Shown: positions 37,800 through 51,684, counted from the stretch's first letter. The stretch is 64,000 nt of DNA from Volvox africanus (GCA_030268105.1 BSDZ01000086.1:1736001-1800000), one strand, 5' to 3'. The notes: generated by a model not told the origin, from the letters alone. A program made the numbers and translations.

Positions 37800-40700
37800 G
37801 CGGGTTATCTTCAATATTATCACATTGAACTATATTACGCTGTGATCGGCCCCAGCCAAGCCTGGGCATCGCTAGTCGGTTGGATGATGATCGCGTAAGA
37901 ACGGTTCTGATAGCCGAACGCACCGCTTCGCATTACTTAACTGTAAGTTGTAACCTTTTTCGCTCTGAAGTCTTCTTCTATCCCTAAGATCGCGTCTGGA
38001 TGCTTGGCTGCCTTGTAAGCATTTCGGCGCTAGCACTTAACGCTCAGACGCGCAGATAAGTGCATGAGCGGCGAAGAGGGATACAACAAAGGGTAGTGGG
38101 CACACCTTCAATGGGTTATGTAATATATTTCGGTTTCCTCCTGTAATAAGGCGTTCGACCGCTTCACCTTCCTACTACGTGACTTGAGGAACGTGTGCAT
38201 GTCAGGCAGAAACGCATGATCGTATCTAGGAAAGTCCCGTTGCCCCTGAAACCAGCCAGTGCCCGAGCGAAGAAACTGCCGCTGCACATGTCCAATGATA
38301 GGAGCCTATAGGAAAAGGGATTCCTCCACTTTGTAGCAAGTTTTGACATTCATTGTCACTGTTTGTGTTCAGTAGTCTCTACTGAGCTGGCACATGGATT
38401 TACCAAACTTATAGGACTTAAACCTGAGGTCCCCTGAAATTGCATAATATTATCGGATAAAGTAGTTGCAGGTCTATCTACTGAACGGACTTCCTAAAAC
38501 GCCTCACCAACTGCCGTACACAAGGTGCCCTAGATGCTTAAGCGTGCACCTGTCATCAACGTGCAGCAGCAGGGTCTCGTACATAAAAGTGCGGCGTTTT
38601 CATTGTGCCCTGGGTTTAACCACTTGCAGTATACTTCATAATGCACCCTTCGGAAACGTGCCTTGCTTCCCAAACAAGCCGAAATGCACTTTGGGCGTTG
38701 TTAAATTTTCCATAGCCGTTGCACCATTGCTTGGGAGCAAGGCAGGTGGCCATCATTGCGTCTATCTTAGGATCTAGTATTGAAGTCGAATCCATGTCTT
38801 TGTTGTGTCCCTGATGCATTTCAGTAAATACTTAAGAGATCATAATAATCTATTAGATGTCATCATAATCTAACTAACTACCAGTTGAACTATTTGTAAC
38901 CCTAAGTTCATAATCCCATCGCAAATCAGGATTACTGATCTGGCAGCAGCCGCCAGCCACCATTACTAACCAACCTCCCGAAATACCGAACCTGTCGGTT
39001 ACTCCATAACCTGTATGGACTGGGCCTTTTACCGACTGAATGATAAAAGGTGGAACTCCTGGTTCCTGGTTCACTGATCCTCCGGTTGTAGTGGTGACTT
39101 CTGAAGGTCACGCCTGATTCGAGGTCCTACGGCATCCCAAGTACGACTTGGTTTATGATGCTATATAATCGGGCTCTGGCACAACAACTGGTATCTTTTC
39201 GATACCACCCTTCATTGGTTTCCCTATACAACAGTTTCCGGTAATCTAATAGAGAGCCACTTATTACTACCACGACATACTACTACCACCACCACTCGTT
39301 TGACTCGCGTGCATGTGTACATATAAAAGATTTTAGGATGATTGTATTATCATCATCGCTTTTTTTGCGCTGGTCCAAGCACAATTGGAAGTTGTGCGTT
39401 GCAGCCGCTGGCTGATTTGTGAGAGCTGTGTGTGTGTGTGTGTATGTGCGTTACAGGCCACGTGTTTTGTCATCGTCCTGTCTTGTAGGGCACTGGTTCT
39501 AGGCCTGCCCTGCACCCCCGGTTGATATAGCAGTTGTTGGTGCTGCATTTAGGCTCATGCTTATCTGCGCTTTATGATACCTGTCGGTGGCATGCATCAT
39601 TTTGACTGGGGCGTGTGGCGCCTGCTGATCCCGTGTTGCCGAGCCATGTTTGGGAGCAGTATGGCATCTGGGGCTCTCTGTATGTTTTGCAGCTTCTCCT
39701 CTAGTGTGGCATGTGCATGGCCCTGGGCAAATCTACCGCTGCTCTGTTCACGTTGTTTCACACATTCCATCTCAGGCTGAGCGTGAGTTGTATGCCCATT
39801 TGCCGTGTTTCTCTACCTGCCCTTAGCCAGCTGTTTAAGCTGTAGATATAGGTCATCAGTATCATTTATTATTCCGTAACGGAGTATTTAATGCTGTTTC
39901 CTGTCCTTTCGTCCGCTTGTGAAAAGGTGCCTGGCTACAAAACAAGAGAATCCCAGTAGTAAGGTCTTTATCCTCGGCATCTAGAGCCCGAGACGCGTAT
40001 CCAGCACGTCACCAAATGTGATGGCCGAGGGGGTCGCTGCTGATGAAACGGCTGCTAGATGCTAGGGACTCCTCCCGATATGGTGAAGGAACTATACCTT
40101 ATCAATAGGTGTAATGGATGATTATTGCCTAGGGAATATCAGGAATTAAATCTAGTGAAGTATTCCTAAACGTGATCGATAATTCAATCATGCCATGTAA
40201 TAGATCTAAGATACTGGAAGAAATATAATGTCAACATCAAGTATGCGAGGATGAGGAACAACTTGTCCAAGAATGAAATAAGTTTTTACACTATAAACTA
40301 TACTTAAGTTGTCAGGTTCAGCAACTTTGTAGCAGATGGCTATTGGCTACCCAGCAGATAGCCATACAGATATCCGTAGAATCTAGGGGTTATCGGATAG
40401 GCTAGCAGATAACCCGACCCTGCTACCTAGCAGGCCCCTTGCTAGCCTAAACCTAGGTAGCCGATACGTATCAGGCTAGGCCTAAGTTGCTAGGCCTAGC
40501 ACCCCCTATCGGATTGGGGGGCGGGGACTCGGACAAGTTATGACAATAATGCCAGTATGCTATTAATCATGTAAACAGTATGCATCCGGGTCCAATTCCC
40601 GATTTGGTTTTTGTATTTATTATAATGCATCGAGCGCTTAGGAATGCATGCGGGTTGCTGTTAGCTCGCAGGACGATGTCGAATTAGCAATACAACAATT

Positions 40701-42009
40701 GCGACCCCATAGTGTGTTGAGTATTCTCCCCACATCTCAAACAAACCTCCAGTCCCTCAGGCAGGACCAAACTGCCTCACGACCTTTTGAGTGCTAAATG
40801 AAACTATAAGGCCCTGCTGAAGGCATCGGGACCTCTCTCCTTGGGGAGGTCCAAAAGTACTAGCAGACGCTCCCTAGCTACCAGCGGGGCTGCAGTTTAA
40901 GTATAAGCTGCCGGAAAGAAGCAAGTTAACTGAAAGTATACTCACCATTGCTGCATTGCACCCCGAAGACACACCAAATTAGTTTGGGAAGGTCCAGGTA
41001 GGAACCGCGGCGCACAGTCCGAATCTGCCCAGAATGATCGAGCCAGTCACGGCTGTACAGTACAGTGGCACCCGTGCACGACGCAGGACAAAGTACGAAA
41101 TAAAAAGTTATCCGAAATGCGTATCTCGAAACATTATGTTACTTGCATAACTAAAATGGAATGGTAACATTTGCTTTAAGCTGGAAAATATTGGGTTCTC
41201 TGTTATGACTAAGTGACGATGCCCGTCCCTCCCATCCCGGAACTGATTACGGCGAGATACACTATAGTAAAATTTTTTTATTTGGATAAAACAACAATCA
41301 TAAGAAAACTGAGCTTCGGGAACTGATGGACTTTAGCTGCATCGCGACGCCGGACAGAGTATTGAAGGCCTAATACATCCATCCAAGCTGCAATGTTAGA
41401 TGTTCTAGCGAGTGAATGTTGATTAGAAATACGTTTCTATTATCGCATAGCTTTTTTGGGACGAAGGCGCGCATATAACTTCGGGACTCGGACCCCGCCG
41501 GCGATGTGTCTTTTCAGAATTTTCTTTTCGCTTTTAAACATATCAAATGAACGTGGATCTACCTTCTTCCAGGAACCGCGCACGTGGGCGCACGTCGATC
41601 CCGTGAATCGTCACCACAAACATTTCGATGTATTGCCTTACCGGTGCCGAATCGGCATCTTTAAACACAACATGCAATTCAAATATTTTTAAACAACGCT
41701 AACAAGCAGTTCAGTCACCAGAGCGAGCCAGCTAAGCCCTGAGTAAAGACACCTCCAGGACTGCACTTCCGACGACAGTTGAGGTATCATGGTAAAGATG
41801 CACTTTCATACAAAAAATATGTATGTAGTCAAAGCGATGAAATCAATATTTTTTGTCACAGGCTCCTGCTGTGTCAAATGCTGTTGGCCAGCAGGTAGGC
41901 AGGCAGCTGTGCACGTTACGAAGGTCGTACAATCCGATGAATAAGTTGTGTAAGGTTATACATTTCTTCAAACACCAGAAACATTCGCCTAATGCTTGAT
42001 ATCCAAGCA
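37800..42009. other. Repeat-rich intergenic region
   Basis: No gene supported. A stretch at about 40320-40520 is crowded with TAGC/CTAGG words and short perfect palindromes (CTAGGCCTAG, TAGGCCTA). A TG run lies near 39428-39443. The flanks show moderate to low GC and no long frames. Confidence 0.45.
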
Positions 42010-45000
42010 ATGTCAAGGATGGTGGACATGACGATGCACTTTCGTGCACAGCGGCAGTTCATCCTGCTGTTCCTTGCGATGCTATTCGGAGTCACCTTCG
42101 CAGGCGCTGCTGATGTGGACATCTGCAACTACGAATTGTAAGTAGACCTGCAAGCACAACACCAAAATTTGATTTCTTTATTACTCGACGACGCGCGCAA
42201 GATATGTAATGAATGACCTTATCCTGTTGCCGCTGATCACCATCGTCAGTCCTTCCCTTCTTTTTCTTTGCAGGTGGATTGTCGACCAAGCAGACTCAAA
42301 TAATGGCACTGCGCTTATTGGTTATGGCGGGTAAGTGAATTCAGGAGGTCCCACACCGAAGCGGAACAAATCCGCTATCGCATAGAATTCGACTTGTAAT
42401 CATGTCTACAACACCGATTAGGTATTCTTAACCTAGCCATCGCAGGTATTTTGCCCACGTCCCATTCGATTCTATCCCGTTTGACAGTGGATCCTCGCAT
42501 AGTGGGCTGCCGAGCTCAACAGTTTCGAGCTAGCCGATAACGAATCAAGCTCGCTCTTTATGATATATTTCTTATTCAGAGGACAGCTACCTCATGCCGT
42601 AATCTGGAAATATTTGGCACGTTGGCAAGTTCCACCGTGACAGAAACCGCGAAGAAAATTCGCCAAGGATAAGCATGCAAATATTTCGCCTGACGTTGAT
42701 AATGGCATATATAATAGCTCTATACGCTGTGCGGTGTACTTATTGGAACTTTGGAGGTAGATCAGCTTCGCTGTTTGATCACATCGTGCCGCCCTCGCCC
42801 TCCCTCATGCAGCTACATCCACATCTTCAATAATTCTAATTTCAAACGGCCATGTGACATCGTTGACCTTGGAGCGGAGACGGCACAGCTGTGCTTCCAG
42901 AGGACAGGTACGGAATAACGTTGATGATCAGAAATGCAAACGCAAGGAGTGAAGCGCTAGAGCTATCCATGCGGGGCTGCAAATGAAGTGATAGGTAGTG
43001 GCCAGCCCCGCCGACAATCTAAAGCGCTAGCGATGGTTTCATGACGGCATGAGGACGTGTCGCCTTCAGTCGCTTACTTGCTTCTTGGCCGCCTGCAGGA
43101 GCTTACCCCGTCCGTCCTCACATGCTTTTCTTCAACCTGGCTGGCAGCCACGCTATATTGGCATTCGTGGCCTCCGGGCATGTAGTTATCTTCCGAGCTG
43201 CGGACCGTAAACCACTGACCTGTTTCCGTTCGACACCTGGCTTCAATGGCCTGCGCCAGGCGCACGCTGCCATCCCGACCAGGTGAAGCTAAACCGGATG
43301 GATTTACCCTGATGGATGCAGCAGGGCTTTATCTTGGGCCCCTTCGTTTAAAGCCAATCAGCGATACCTCAATCGACGGTACCCTCGGCACGCACGCACA
43401 CAGAAGCACACTCACATAATGTCACGACACAGTACGCGCACGATACTTAGCCCCTGATTCGCTCTCGAGTAGTGATCAGATTGATGTCGTAACCGACTGC
43501 TGCTGCTTGCAAAATCAAGCGAGGTTCCCAGCAGGTTCCCAGCTAGCTAGCTAGCTAGGCGCGCGGCAGGCCTCAGCCCAGCTATCAGTCGCTCGCTGGT
43601 GATAACTCTACCTAACTGTCTAGCCAAATGAATTGATGGACCCCACCATTCCGTCTCTTTGGGAAGCGTCCATCCTTTTGTTGCTGCATGTACCCTCGCC
43701 GAACTATGTATGGCTCCAGCAAGGCCGTTAACCGTGAGAGAGAGGACCTGATGAATCACCACGACTAATTAGAGCGTTTCAGATCAATCAGTAGATTGAG
43801 ACATGCATCTCAGCAGGCGGTGCTGCAATGTTGTCCAAACTGATTGCGCCTCTCTCTCTCTCTCTCTCTCTCTCTCCCGCCCAGGAACAACAAACACATT
43901 ATTGTGGCGAACCAGAATGGCAAACAAGTGGAGAGAATTAATGTCGACTGGGAGGTGGGTGTATGTGTAAATGCAAAGGGCGCCCAATGATTGCGTTTTC
44001 ATTATATTTGGGCACTGTCACAAGCAAGCAAGTGTCACGCAGTACAGCATCTGCTGTCATGACATAAGGCTGCATAAACTCATTGATTCTAGTTGACATC
44101 ACGATATACTCTGCTGAAAACATGTCTATTTGTCCGTGCATGCGACCTTCACCGTTCATTCTGGCAGCGTGAAGAATTCGTGTATGACCTGAATGCCACG
44201 CTGGCCTTGTACGGCAACTGCACAACACCCAACGGCCTTCCTTGTGAAAGTCCAGGTAAGTTCCGTTTTGTGCTGCTTGTATCATTCCGAAAATATTCCG
44301 AAAATATTCCGAAAATATTCCGAAATTTTGCAGTTGAGTTGCTGATGCTTGCAGGCGGGGACGGAGTTTGTTTCTCCCAGCTTGCCCTTGTTGCTCGCTC
44401 ACATGAATCCTCATGATATCGGTGGACCCTGTCGCAATACCTACAACATGGGTTGGCGGTGCACTCACTGCAATCTGATAAAACCATGGACGTTCCGGCA
44501 AGCACGGATGGATCTTCCTGCCTGATAGCTGAGTTCCACGTCACCGTTATCTCTAGCGATAGATCGCCCTCCTCGTCTTGCACACGCAGATCTGCGCCCA
44601 GACAACGCGCCCATCTGTCCACCTTCACTTGCCGACCCAACCCTAACCTTTGTGACATTGCGCGGTGGGGGCATGTTTGTAATCGACTACACCAAGACGC
44701 CACTCGCAATTGCGGCCGAATATGACAAATCGACTATCGGGGCGAACGGTTGTGGTGGGGTCTCAACAAAACATTACATGTACGTAAACTAACGCAACAA
44801 AAAGACCGACATGCTCTAAGCTACGGCGGTGATGCATATGCATATATATATATAGTGTTATATATAGTTATATACTTATAAACTTATAAACTTATATAGT
44901 AATATAGTTATATATAGTTCATGATTCATCGCCCACGCCTACTGCCTGACGAGAGCCACGGCTGCATGTTGTTGTAAACAGCAACCTTCGACCGCCATTT

Positions 45001-47084
45001 GACGTATGCCATACCGCAGTCCCAGATTGTTGTTACGTGACTGCATTGTTGCATATCTTAGGTAAGACTAAAATGTTATGAAAGGTGATATTCATTCATT
45101 CATCATGATATCGACTTACATGTGCACACGCACGGGCTTCTCCCGGCAGGTACATCAACTCTGGAGGCGGCACCGCTTCGAACCTGTACGGTTTCAAGGT
45201 AGGCATTGTACCGGTAACCGAACTTACTCGACCCCATTATGCATCCGGATCCGTGCGTCACAAATGCTTGTACATACTACTGGATGGCCTTATAGATAGC
45301 GCATCGCGCTCCCTGAGGATCGAAATGATGGACGCGCACAATCTCCTCAGGGCGAATGCATCCTTCGTACAACAGGTAGTCACTTATTGCCAGGTAGTGA
45401 CACCGGTGGAGCATCAGGCTGTACGTATGTATGTAGCGTCCATCACATCTCCGAATCGATTATTTACCTGCTGGCTTGCACGGCCCCGCCCGTACGTGCT
45501 ATGCGGCATGTCATTCCTTGTGTATATGTGCTGGTTTTTGGTCTGCATACGTACTTCGCTGTACGTGCAGGTGTACAAGCTGCCCACGAGGGGGTACTCG
45601 TCAGCCAACGCACCCAACGTACCTGCCCCGAAAATTATTGCGAACGACAGTACTGGTGACCGGGATGCACACTTCGCCGGCATTTTACACAACAAGCGCA
45701 TGTAAGCTATTGTATAACAACAATTATGTGCCTGCAGCCCTGCACCCCATGCATTTGTATGGTTGTGTCCTCGCCTGCTGTGAGTGCATATGCAGTAGTT
45801 CAGTGTCGTAAAGGTCTCTCAAGAGGCTGAGTAGGTGCTTCTTGCTCTTAAAGTTTTTGAGTGCTTACCTTGTGTGTGCCGCAAGTATATGACAACTAAA
45901 GCATGCATAGCCCTGCCCTGGCATCATCCTGTAATGGTGGCTGGGCTTATTTCTGGAGGATCCGCCTTCATTTCCTCTCCTGCCTGTCTTGCTGGTTACC
46001 GTCATAACACGCACGAATCCAGGAACCCCACCTACTACTGGCAGCCGGATCGGGCCCAGAGTGTTATCGACGTGTTTTCGTTCAACACTGACAAGTTTGT
46101 GAACCGAATCGACCTCAAGGCCACCAACCTGTCCACTGACCCAACACCCGACGCACTGGTCATCTCGCCAACTATGGTGCGTCACCTAATTGAACTACCT
46201 GTATGTTGTATGTTGTGCACACCGACCGTGGAACTGAAACTGACACGCGCATCATGCTTGCCCCTTTCACTTGCATACCGTATGTGTGCAGCGTGTTTAT
46301 GCATGGCAGCGCCTGTGATCAGTGGTGTAAATATACAGATATTTACACTGATTGGTTCGTGTGAGGGGGGGATTCGCACCCCGGCACAGCATGCACATCA
46401 CGAGACATGGTCTTACCCCCAGCTGTATGTACTACAATGCGCCTCAGGCTTACTCAAATCCTACTCCCTGACCTCAGGCGTATGCTTTCGTAAGTCTTCG
46501 TGGGCTGATACCCCTCTCCGCGGATCCACACGTCAGCACGGTACGTGTGTATGTGCGTCGTACACGCCTCGAGTGGAGAGATTCATTGATTGCGTACATA
46601 CAGCGCTCGTCGTTTAGATAGTTCCGTTAGCTTAATTAGCAGCTAGTATGTCGGCTGCCTGCTAGTTCGCCTGCTGATAGTGGCAATTTAGCCTTGCCAG
46701 CTATATATATCAGCCGGCAAGACATTATCATGATCACGTATGTGATGTGGCCGTATGCATGTATGCATGCATTAACGAAACCCCACATCACATACGGGCG
46801 TATAACATTGTTAACGTAATGCGCGTGACGTAACTAACTCCGTGTCATATCCCATGCAAACTCCCGCAATGTGTGCATGTGTTCGTCCGTGTGTCTGTCC
46901 ATGCATGCGTCCGCAGGGAAGCTCCCCGGGCTTGGGCGTGCTCGTGGTTAAGAATTATGGCCGCACTGCCAGGCTAGCGTCCATTTCGAGTATCACCAAC
47001 ATCGTCAATGGCACCAACCGCGCCGACCCACACGGTTTGGACCTCCGTGTGACTAGTGACTCCTGTGATGTTGCTTACACTTGA
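42010..47084 (+). CDS. Secreted predicted beta-propeller-like protein
   Basis: Eleven exons join in phase into 437 residues: 42010-42137, 42274-42330, 42813-42907, 43099-43282, 43885-43954, 44168-44255, 44590-44779, 45150-45198, 45571-45701, 46023-46176, 46917-47084. The first exon gives a signal peptide (hydrophobic core FILLFLAMLFGVTFA, cleavage probably after AGA or GAA), so the product is likely secreted or in the secretory pathway. The rest is a chain of short beta-strand blocks ending in phrases such as LWIVDQ, HVVIFRAADRKPL, HIIVANQNGKQVERINVD, LRGGGMFVIDY, LYGFKVYKLP, SVIDVFSF and LGVLVVKN. This is the rhythm of YVTN/LVIVD-type beta-propellers. Paired Cys suggest disulfides. No catalytic motif was recognised. 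Fold assignment is inference from strand pattern; the gene structure itself is well supported by phase closure. Confidence 0.65.
43853..43877. repeat. (TC)n microsatellite
   Basis: A pyrimidine dinucleotide run immediately before the exon 5 acceptor of the propeller-like gene. It may serve as the polypyrimidine tract. Confidence 0.9.
44284..44327. repeat. 11-bp tandem repeat, four copies
   Basis: ATTCCGAAAAT is repeated three times, followed by a fourth copy with one change, inside the intron after exon 6 of the propeller-like gene. Confidence 0.95.
46737..46796. repeat. Perfect 14-bp inverted repeat
   Basis: CGTATGTGATGTGG at 46737-46750 and its exact reverse complement at 46783-46796 enclose a 32-base loop. 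It lies in the last intron of the propeller-like gene and could form a hairpin, or be the termini of a tiny non-autonomous element. Confidence 0.9.
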
Positions 47085-48917
47085 TGACACCGGGTACTAC
47101 TGCTGCGGAATCTGAAAAAAGTTACAGGCTGGAATTAATATATGCGGTCTCCGTGATGATCACGCGGCAGGCGGCGGCAGCGTCACGCGACAGGGTTTAT
47201 TGTTTCCGTTTTGTTTTGTAGTTTTGTGACAGGGTTTTAGGGTTTTGGGTATGACAGGGTTTTAGGAATAACCTGGCAAACCATTCCACGTGCTCATCAG
47301 GTTTGTTCGCGTAGCTCTTTATAAGTATTAGTCGTACAGTATATGGCATCAAACAAGGTATACTACACAATTTGATATATAAACAATTGGATATATAAAC
47401 AATTGGATATATAAACAATTGGATATATAGGGGCCGCTGAAAGCAAGAGAACTTGCACAATTTTTCAGGCAACCAGTGAGCCCCAGCGGCCCCAACAATG
47501 TAGTACTCGTGCCTGTAATATCCACAGGGTAGATACGGAAACTCATGCCACCACGGAAAAAGTTAAATTTTGATCGCGCGCGTGGACGCACCGACGGAGG
47601 CATACATACATACATGTATGCAAATAAATAAAGCAGCTAGCCCAAGTAACCTGTCCGGCCGCTATCTCCTGCTGCCATCATCATGAATCGATAAAAAAGG
47701 GGTTTCAAAAGATGACCTCACATACACACTTATCCCGTTTTCTTTCTTACATATAAACATGGTTACAGGGCCCCCGGTGCTTGCCCTTTCAGGGCAACTC
47801 GCCCACAGTCGTGTAACACCACACATGCTAATACATACACATAACTGCATACGAGACGTGAGTTGGCTGCTGGTCTTGTAGAGCTGGAATGTCTTGGACG
47901 GTAGGTCGTTGACCCATGGGTCACAACATAGGTGTAACAGCGACTATAGTCCGTTGCAATAGGTCAACCAAGCACCCAACATATGATCATGCATGCTAGC
48001 TAATGCATGTATGCATTGCGCCGGCTGCATAAGAAACCGTGTGCAAGTTTTGGTCGGATATATACCTACGGGCAGCAGCAGTATTTGCATGCATGTATGT
48101 GCTTCCGTTAGGCGTTCGACCAAATATGCAAGCGTACGTTGTGCTCTTCAGAGCATATGCTTTGGATAATTCGAAGCGGATCGCAACGGCTTATTACTTC
48201 ATTCAATGTTGGATATATACATACGTAGGTAGTGCCTTGGGCATCGCGAGCGCATCCATGCGAAGCTGACGTTCGTTTGTTGCAAGCAGCAAAGTCCATC
48301 TCGCTTGCATGCTTCATTCGGGCCGTCATCAACCACGGGCGACGATGGCTACTTGCTTGCTAGATAGCCAGCTCCTGATCCTTTTGTTCAGGCCAATATA
48401 TACGTACATGCGCCGCTTAAAGAACTAACGGGCGCCAGGAAATACTTACACAGCACGCAGCACGTGCGTGCCTCTATCTTCGATGGCCAGCCAAAGCATC
48501 CGATTCTTTACCAAAGTGATGCAGAATAATAATGTTGCGTTAAACGTTGGACCGTCGTACAACAGAACTTGTTCAAATCTATATAATAACGAAACAGTTT
48601 AAGGCTATGCCATTCTCGCAATATCTTTTTAACGTCGTGTAAGAAATTGTGTTCTTGGATCCGTCAGCAAGCAGCAGGGCTCCCAGCAGTGAACACAGAA
48701 GCAAGTAACGGCAGCGGCGATCGTCGCTAGCCCGGATAAATTTCCTGGGCCCGGCGAGTTCGTCGCCATCGTCGTCGTCGCCTGCTGCTTGCTACGCCTT
48801 TTAACAACAGGCGCGCCCCCACGCACGCACTACCGGCAGTGACTGGGGAGCCCCCGGGCAGTCCGTCGCTCGCCCCTTGCTGAGGCCGCCGCCTGCAACG
48901 GTACAACTCAGATATCG
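47085..48917. other. Intergenic between two secreted-protein genes
   Basis: No gene supported. It includes telomere-like GGTTTTAGGGTTTTGGG words at 47233-47249 and a 16-bp tandem repeat at 47367-47430. The last few hundred bases should hold the promoter of the silk-like gene; no TATA element is convincing. Confidence 0.5.
47367..47430. repeat. 16-bp tandem repeat, four copies
   Basis: Unit ACAATTGGATATATAA, with one change in the first copy and one in the last. AT-rich and intergenic. Confidence 0.95.
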
Positions 48918-50445
48918 ATGGGTAAACCCAGGATGGCCGCCGCGGCGGCAGCTTTAATACTGTTGATATCAACATTCGACGTCGTGCTGGCAGCAGGTAT
49001 GTTTATGTATGTATGCATGTATTTATGTATGTGTGCCTCTATCTGCGTTTTGAACAGCCGCAGCGGAGGCGCGCGCGGTCGTTCCAAATTGTGGTACGAT
49101 TGATATGATGGCGACGCCGGCGCACATGAATTGGAGATCTTTCGTAGCCTGTATATATGGAGTATGTATATATGTATACACACACACACACATATATATA
49201 TATATATGTGTGTGTGTGTATATATGTGTGTGTGTGTGTCGATGATCTTATTTTGCCTGCTGGTGAACTTGTTTCCATCGTTCTCATTTTTAGCATAATA
49301 CTGAAAATTCGAATCGCGTAATTTCTTTGGTTTACACGCATCCTGCCTAAGTTGCACTACATTATTGCGCATATACATTGTCTATCTCACGTACTTCGGT
49401 ATTATTTGTCGTGCCCAAACGTTTACTTGCTTATAATCTCCGTTCGTCCGGGACCCCAAGTACCAAGTAACCGTCGTCATCATCATATCTCCTGCTGACG
49501 CCAAGCTATAAATCGACATCAGTAGTAATAATGTCGCGGCCCCGAATAATAAGCGTGATAAAACTTCCGGTTGGCTTGCAGGTCGCAGTCTCCAGCAACA
49601 GGCCTCCGCCACCGCCACCGCGTCCGCCATCGCGTCGGCCCTTAGCGGCGGCGACGCCAGCGCCGCCGCGCAGGCCATCGCGCGCGCCTCTGCAAGTGGC
49701 TCCGCCGGCGCCAGTGCCGCTGCGCAGGCTATCGCTAAGTCCGCGGGCTCAGGCAAGTGCTCTCCCGGGAGCCCGGACTGAGCATTTTGATAAATTCCGG
49801 AGACTCGCTTGATGCTGCTCTTCAGCAATGCTGTGTGCATCGCTTTGAAATACCTACTTGTGCGCGCCTCGTCGTGCGGTCCTTCGCCGGAAGAGGAGTC
49901 GCAGCAAACGCCGTTCCCCGAGCATCACTTGTTCATCCTTTGCTGCGGTTATTCACAATCATCGACGGGTCTAGACGATTATGACACCTCAACTTCGTGT
50001 AGTCTCCTCGCTCTTTTTAGTCAGTCTCTTCGGAACTCGCCTCCCGCGGCTCCTTCACGACGGCGACAGCTGACACCACCTCGGGCCCCGTGTTCTGAAT
50101 GCTGGTCTCAGATCCAAGCACGACCGCCCAGGCCATGGCCCAGGCGCTGGCCCAAGCCCAGGCCTCTGGCAACGCTTCCGCCGTGGCGCAGGCCCTGGCC
50201 CAGGCGGCCTCGCAGGGCGGCAGTGCGGCAGCTTCGGCCGTCGCCCAGGCCCTTGCGCAGTCCGTGTCACAAGTAGGGGGGAGGGGGGGAGGGGAGCGGG
50301 GAAAGGAGGGAGGAAAGGGGGAGGGGGAGGGAGAGCTGAAGGACACGACAACACGGCAGGGTTGGGGTTGCCGCGAAAGGCCGAATGGGCGTCCAATAAT
50401 TGCCAGGCTGGGCAGCGACGGGGCCCTCCAATGATGACGACGACG

Positions 50446-50479
<34 letters not shown>

Positions 50480-51631
50480 AACAAATCCAAACTCATATCA
50501 GGCCACGTGCCAATACCGCACGTGCCAACGTCCGAACCACCGCGCAGGGTAACACCGGGGCTGCGGCATCTACCATCGCCGCCGGAGCTGCCACCGGAGG
50601 CGCAGCCGCACAAGCTACTGCGCAGGCTGTGGCTCAGGCCATCTCCCAAGGTGGCTCCACAGCCAACGCCGCTGCTCAGGCCGTCGCACAAGCTTATACC
50701 CAGGTGTGGTATGTGGGATGTGTGACTCTGTCTCTGCGTGTGGGGTTTAATTCACCCGCCCGTTACACGGGGGAGGGGCCGCTCCCCCCCCCCGGGTGCA
50801 TGGGGCTGTTCTCTCCTCGGCCGTGTCCGCCGCCTGGCGGGTGGAACGTCCCATCTACGTGTATGTTTTATTGCCGTACATGAGGCCCGAATGGCAATCA
50901 CACTCCGCTGCGGTGGGGTTACTGCCCCTCTTCACGGTGCAGCAGTGTCTGTGGTACCTCACAGCTCCCTCCCGGCCCCCACGCTTGGGTTTGATGCGGC
51001 ATCAGGGTAACGGATCCGCGGTAGCCAGCGTGGTGGCCAAGGCGCTGGCGAATGCGGAGGCCGCGGGGAACGCGTCCGCAGCCGCCAGCGCCCTGGCCAA
51101 CGCCGCCGCGGCGGGCGGCAGTGAGGCTCAGGCCTTTGCCCAAGCTGCCGCCGAGGCCGTCGCCGGCGGCTGCGGTGCACTGGCTACCTCCCTCGCGCGT
51201 GAGTAAATGCTGAAGAGGGGCCCGGGCTACTGACCATGCGTACGGAGATTTTGTCGTATTGTACGGAACATTTAATATGGATCTTCTGCGATGCGTGCCT
51301 GTGCGTAAGGAAGCTCATGTGCCAGTAGCGGTCTCTTGTGCTGCGCGTTGCGTTGCGTTGCATTCGTGTGGGGTATCTCGGTGGGACGATGCCTTGAAGT
51401 TGCGCTCTTAAGGAGCGAGGGGTTCACGACGCACCACCACTCTTGACATGGTGAATGAACTGCCCCATTCGCGGCTTCATGAGGTGACGCGACGTGGCGT
51501 GTGATCCCGTCCTCTGGCTGTTCAGAGGCGCAATCTCAGGCACAGGCTTCGGGACGAGGGACGGCATTTGCGCAGACGTATGCACAGGCCTTGGGCAGCT
51601 GCCCGCCTGCTTCGCCGCCACCGCCACCGCC

Positions 51632-51662
<31 letters not shown>

Positions 51663-51684
51663 CCACCGCCGCCGCCACCTCCCC

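Noticed and set aside
45300..45380. Extra exon in the propeller-like gene between exons 8 and 9
   Set aside because: No acceptor keeps the frame, and exon 8 joins exon 9 directly in phase (GFK|VYKLP).
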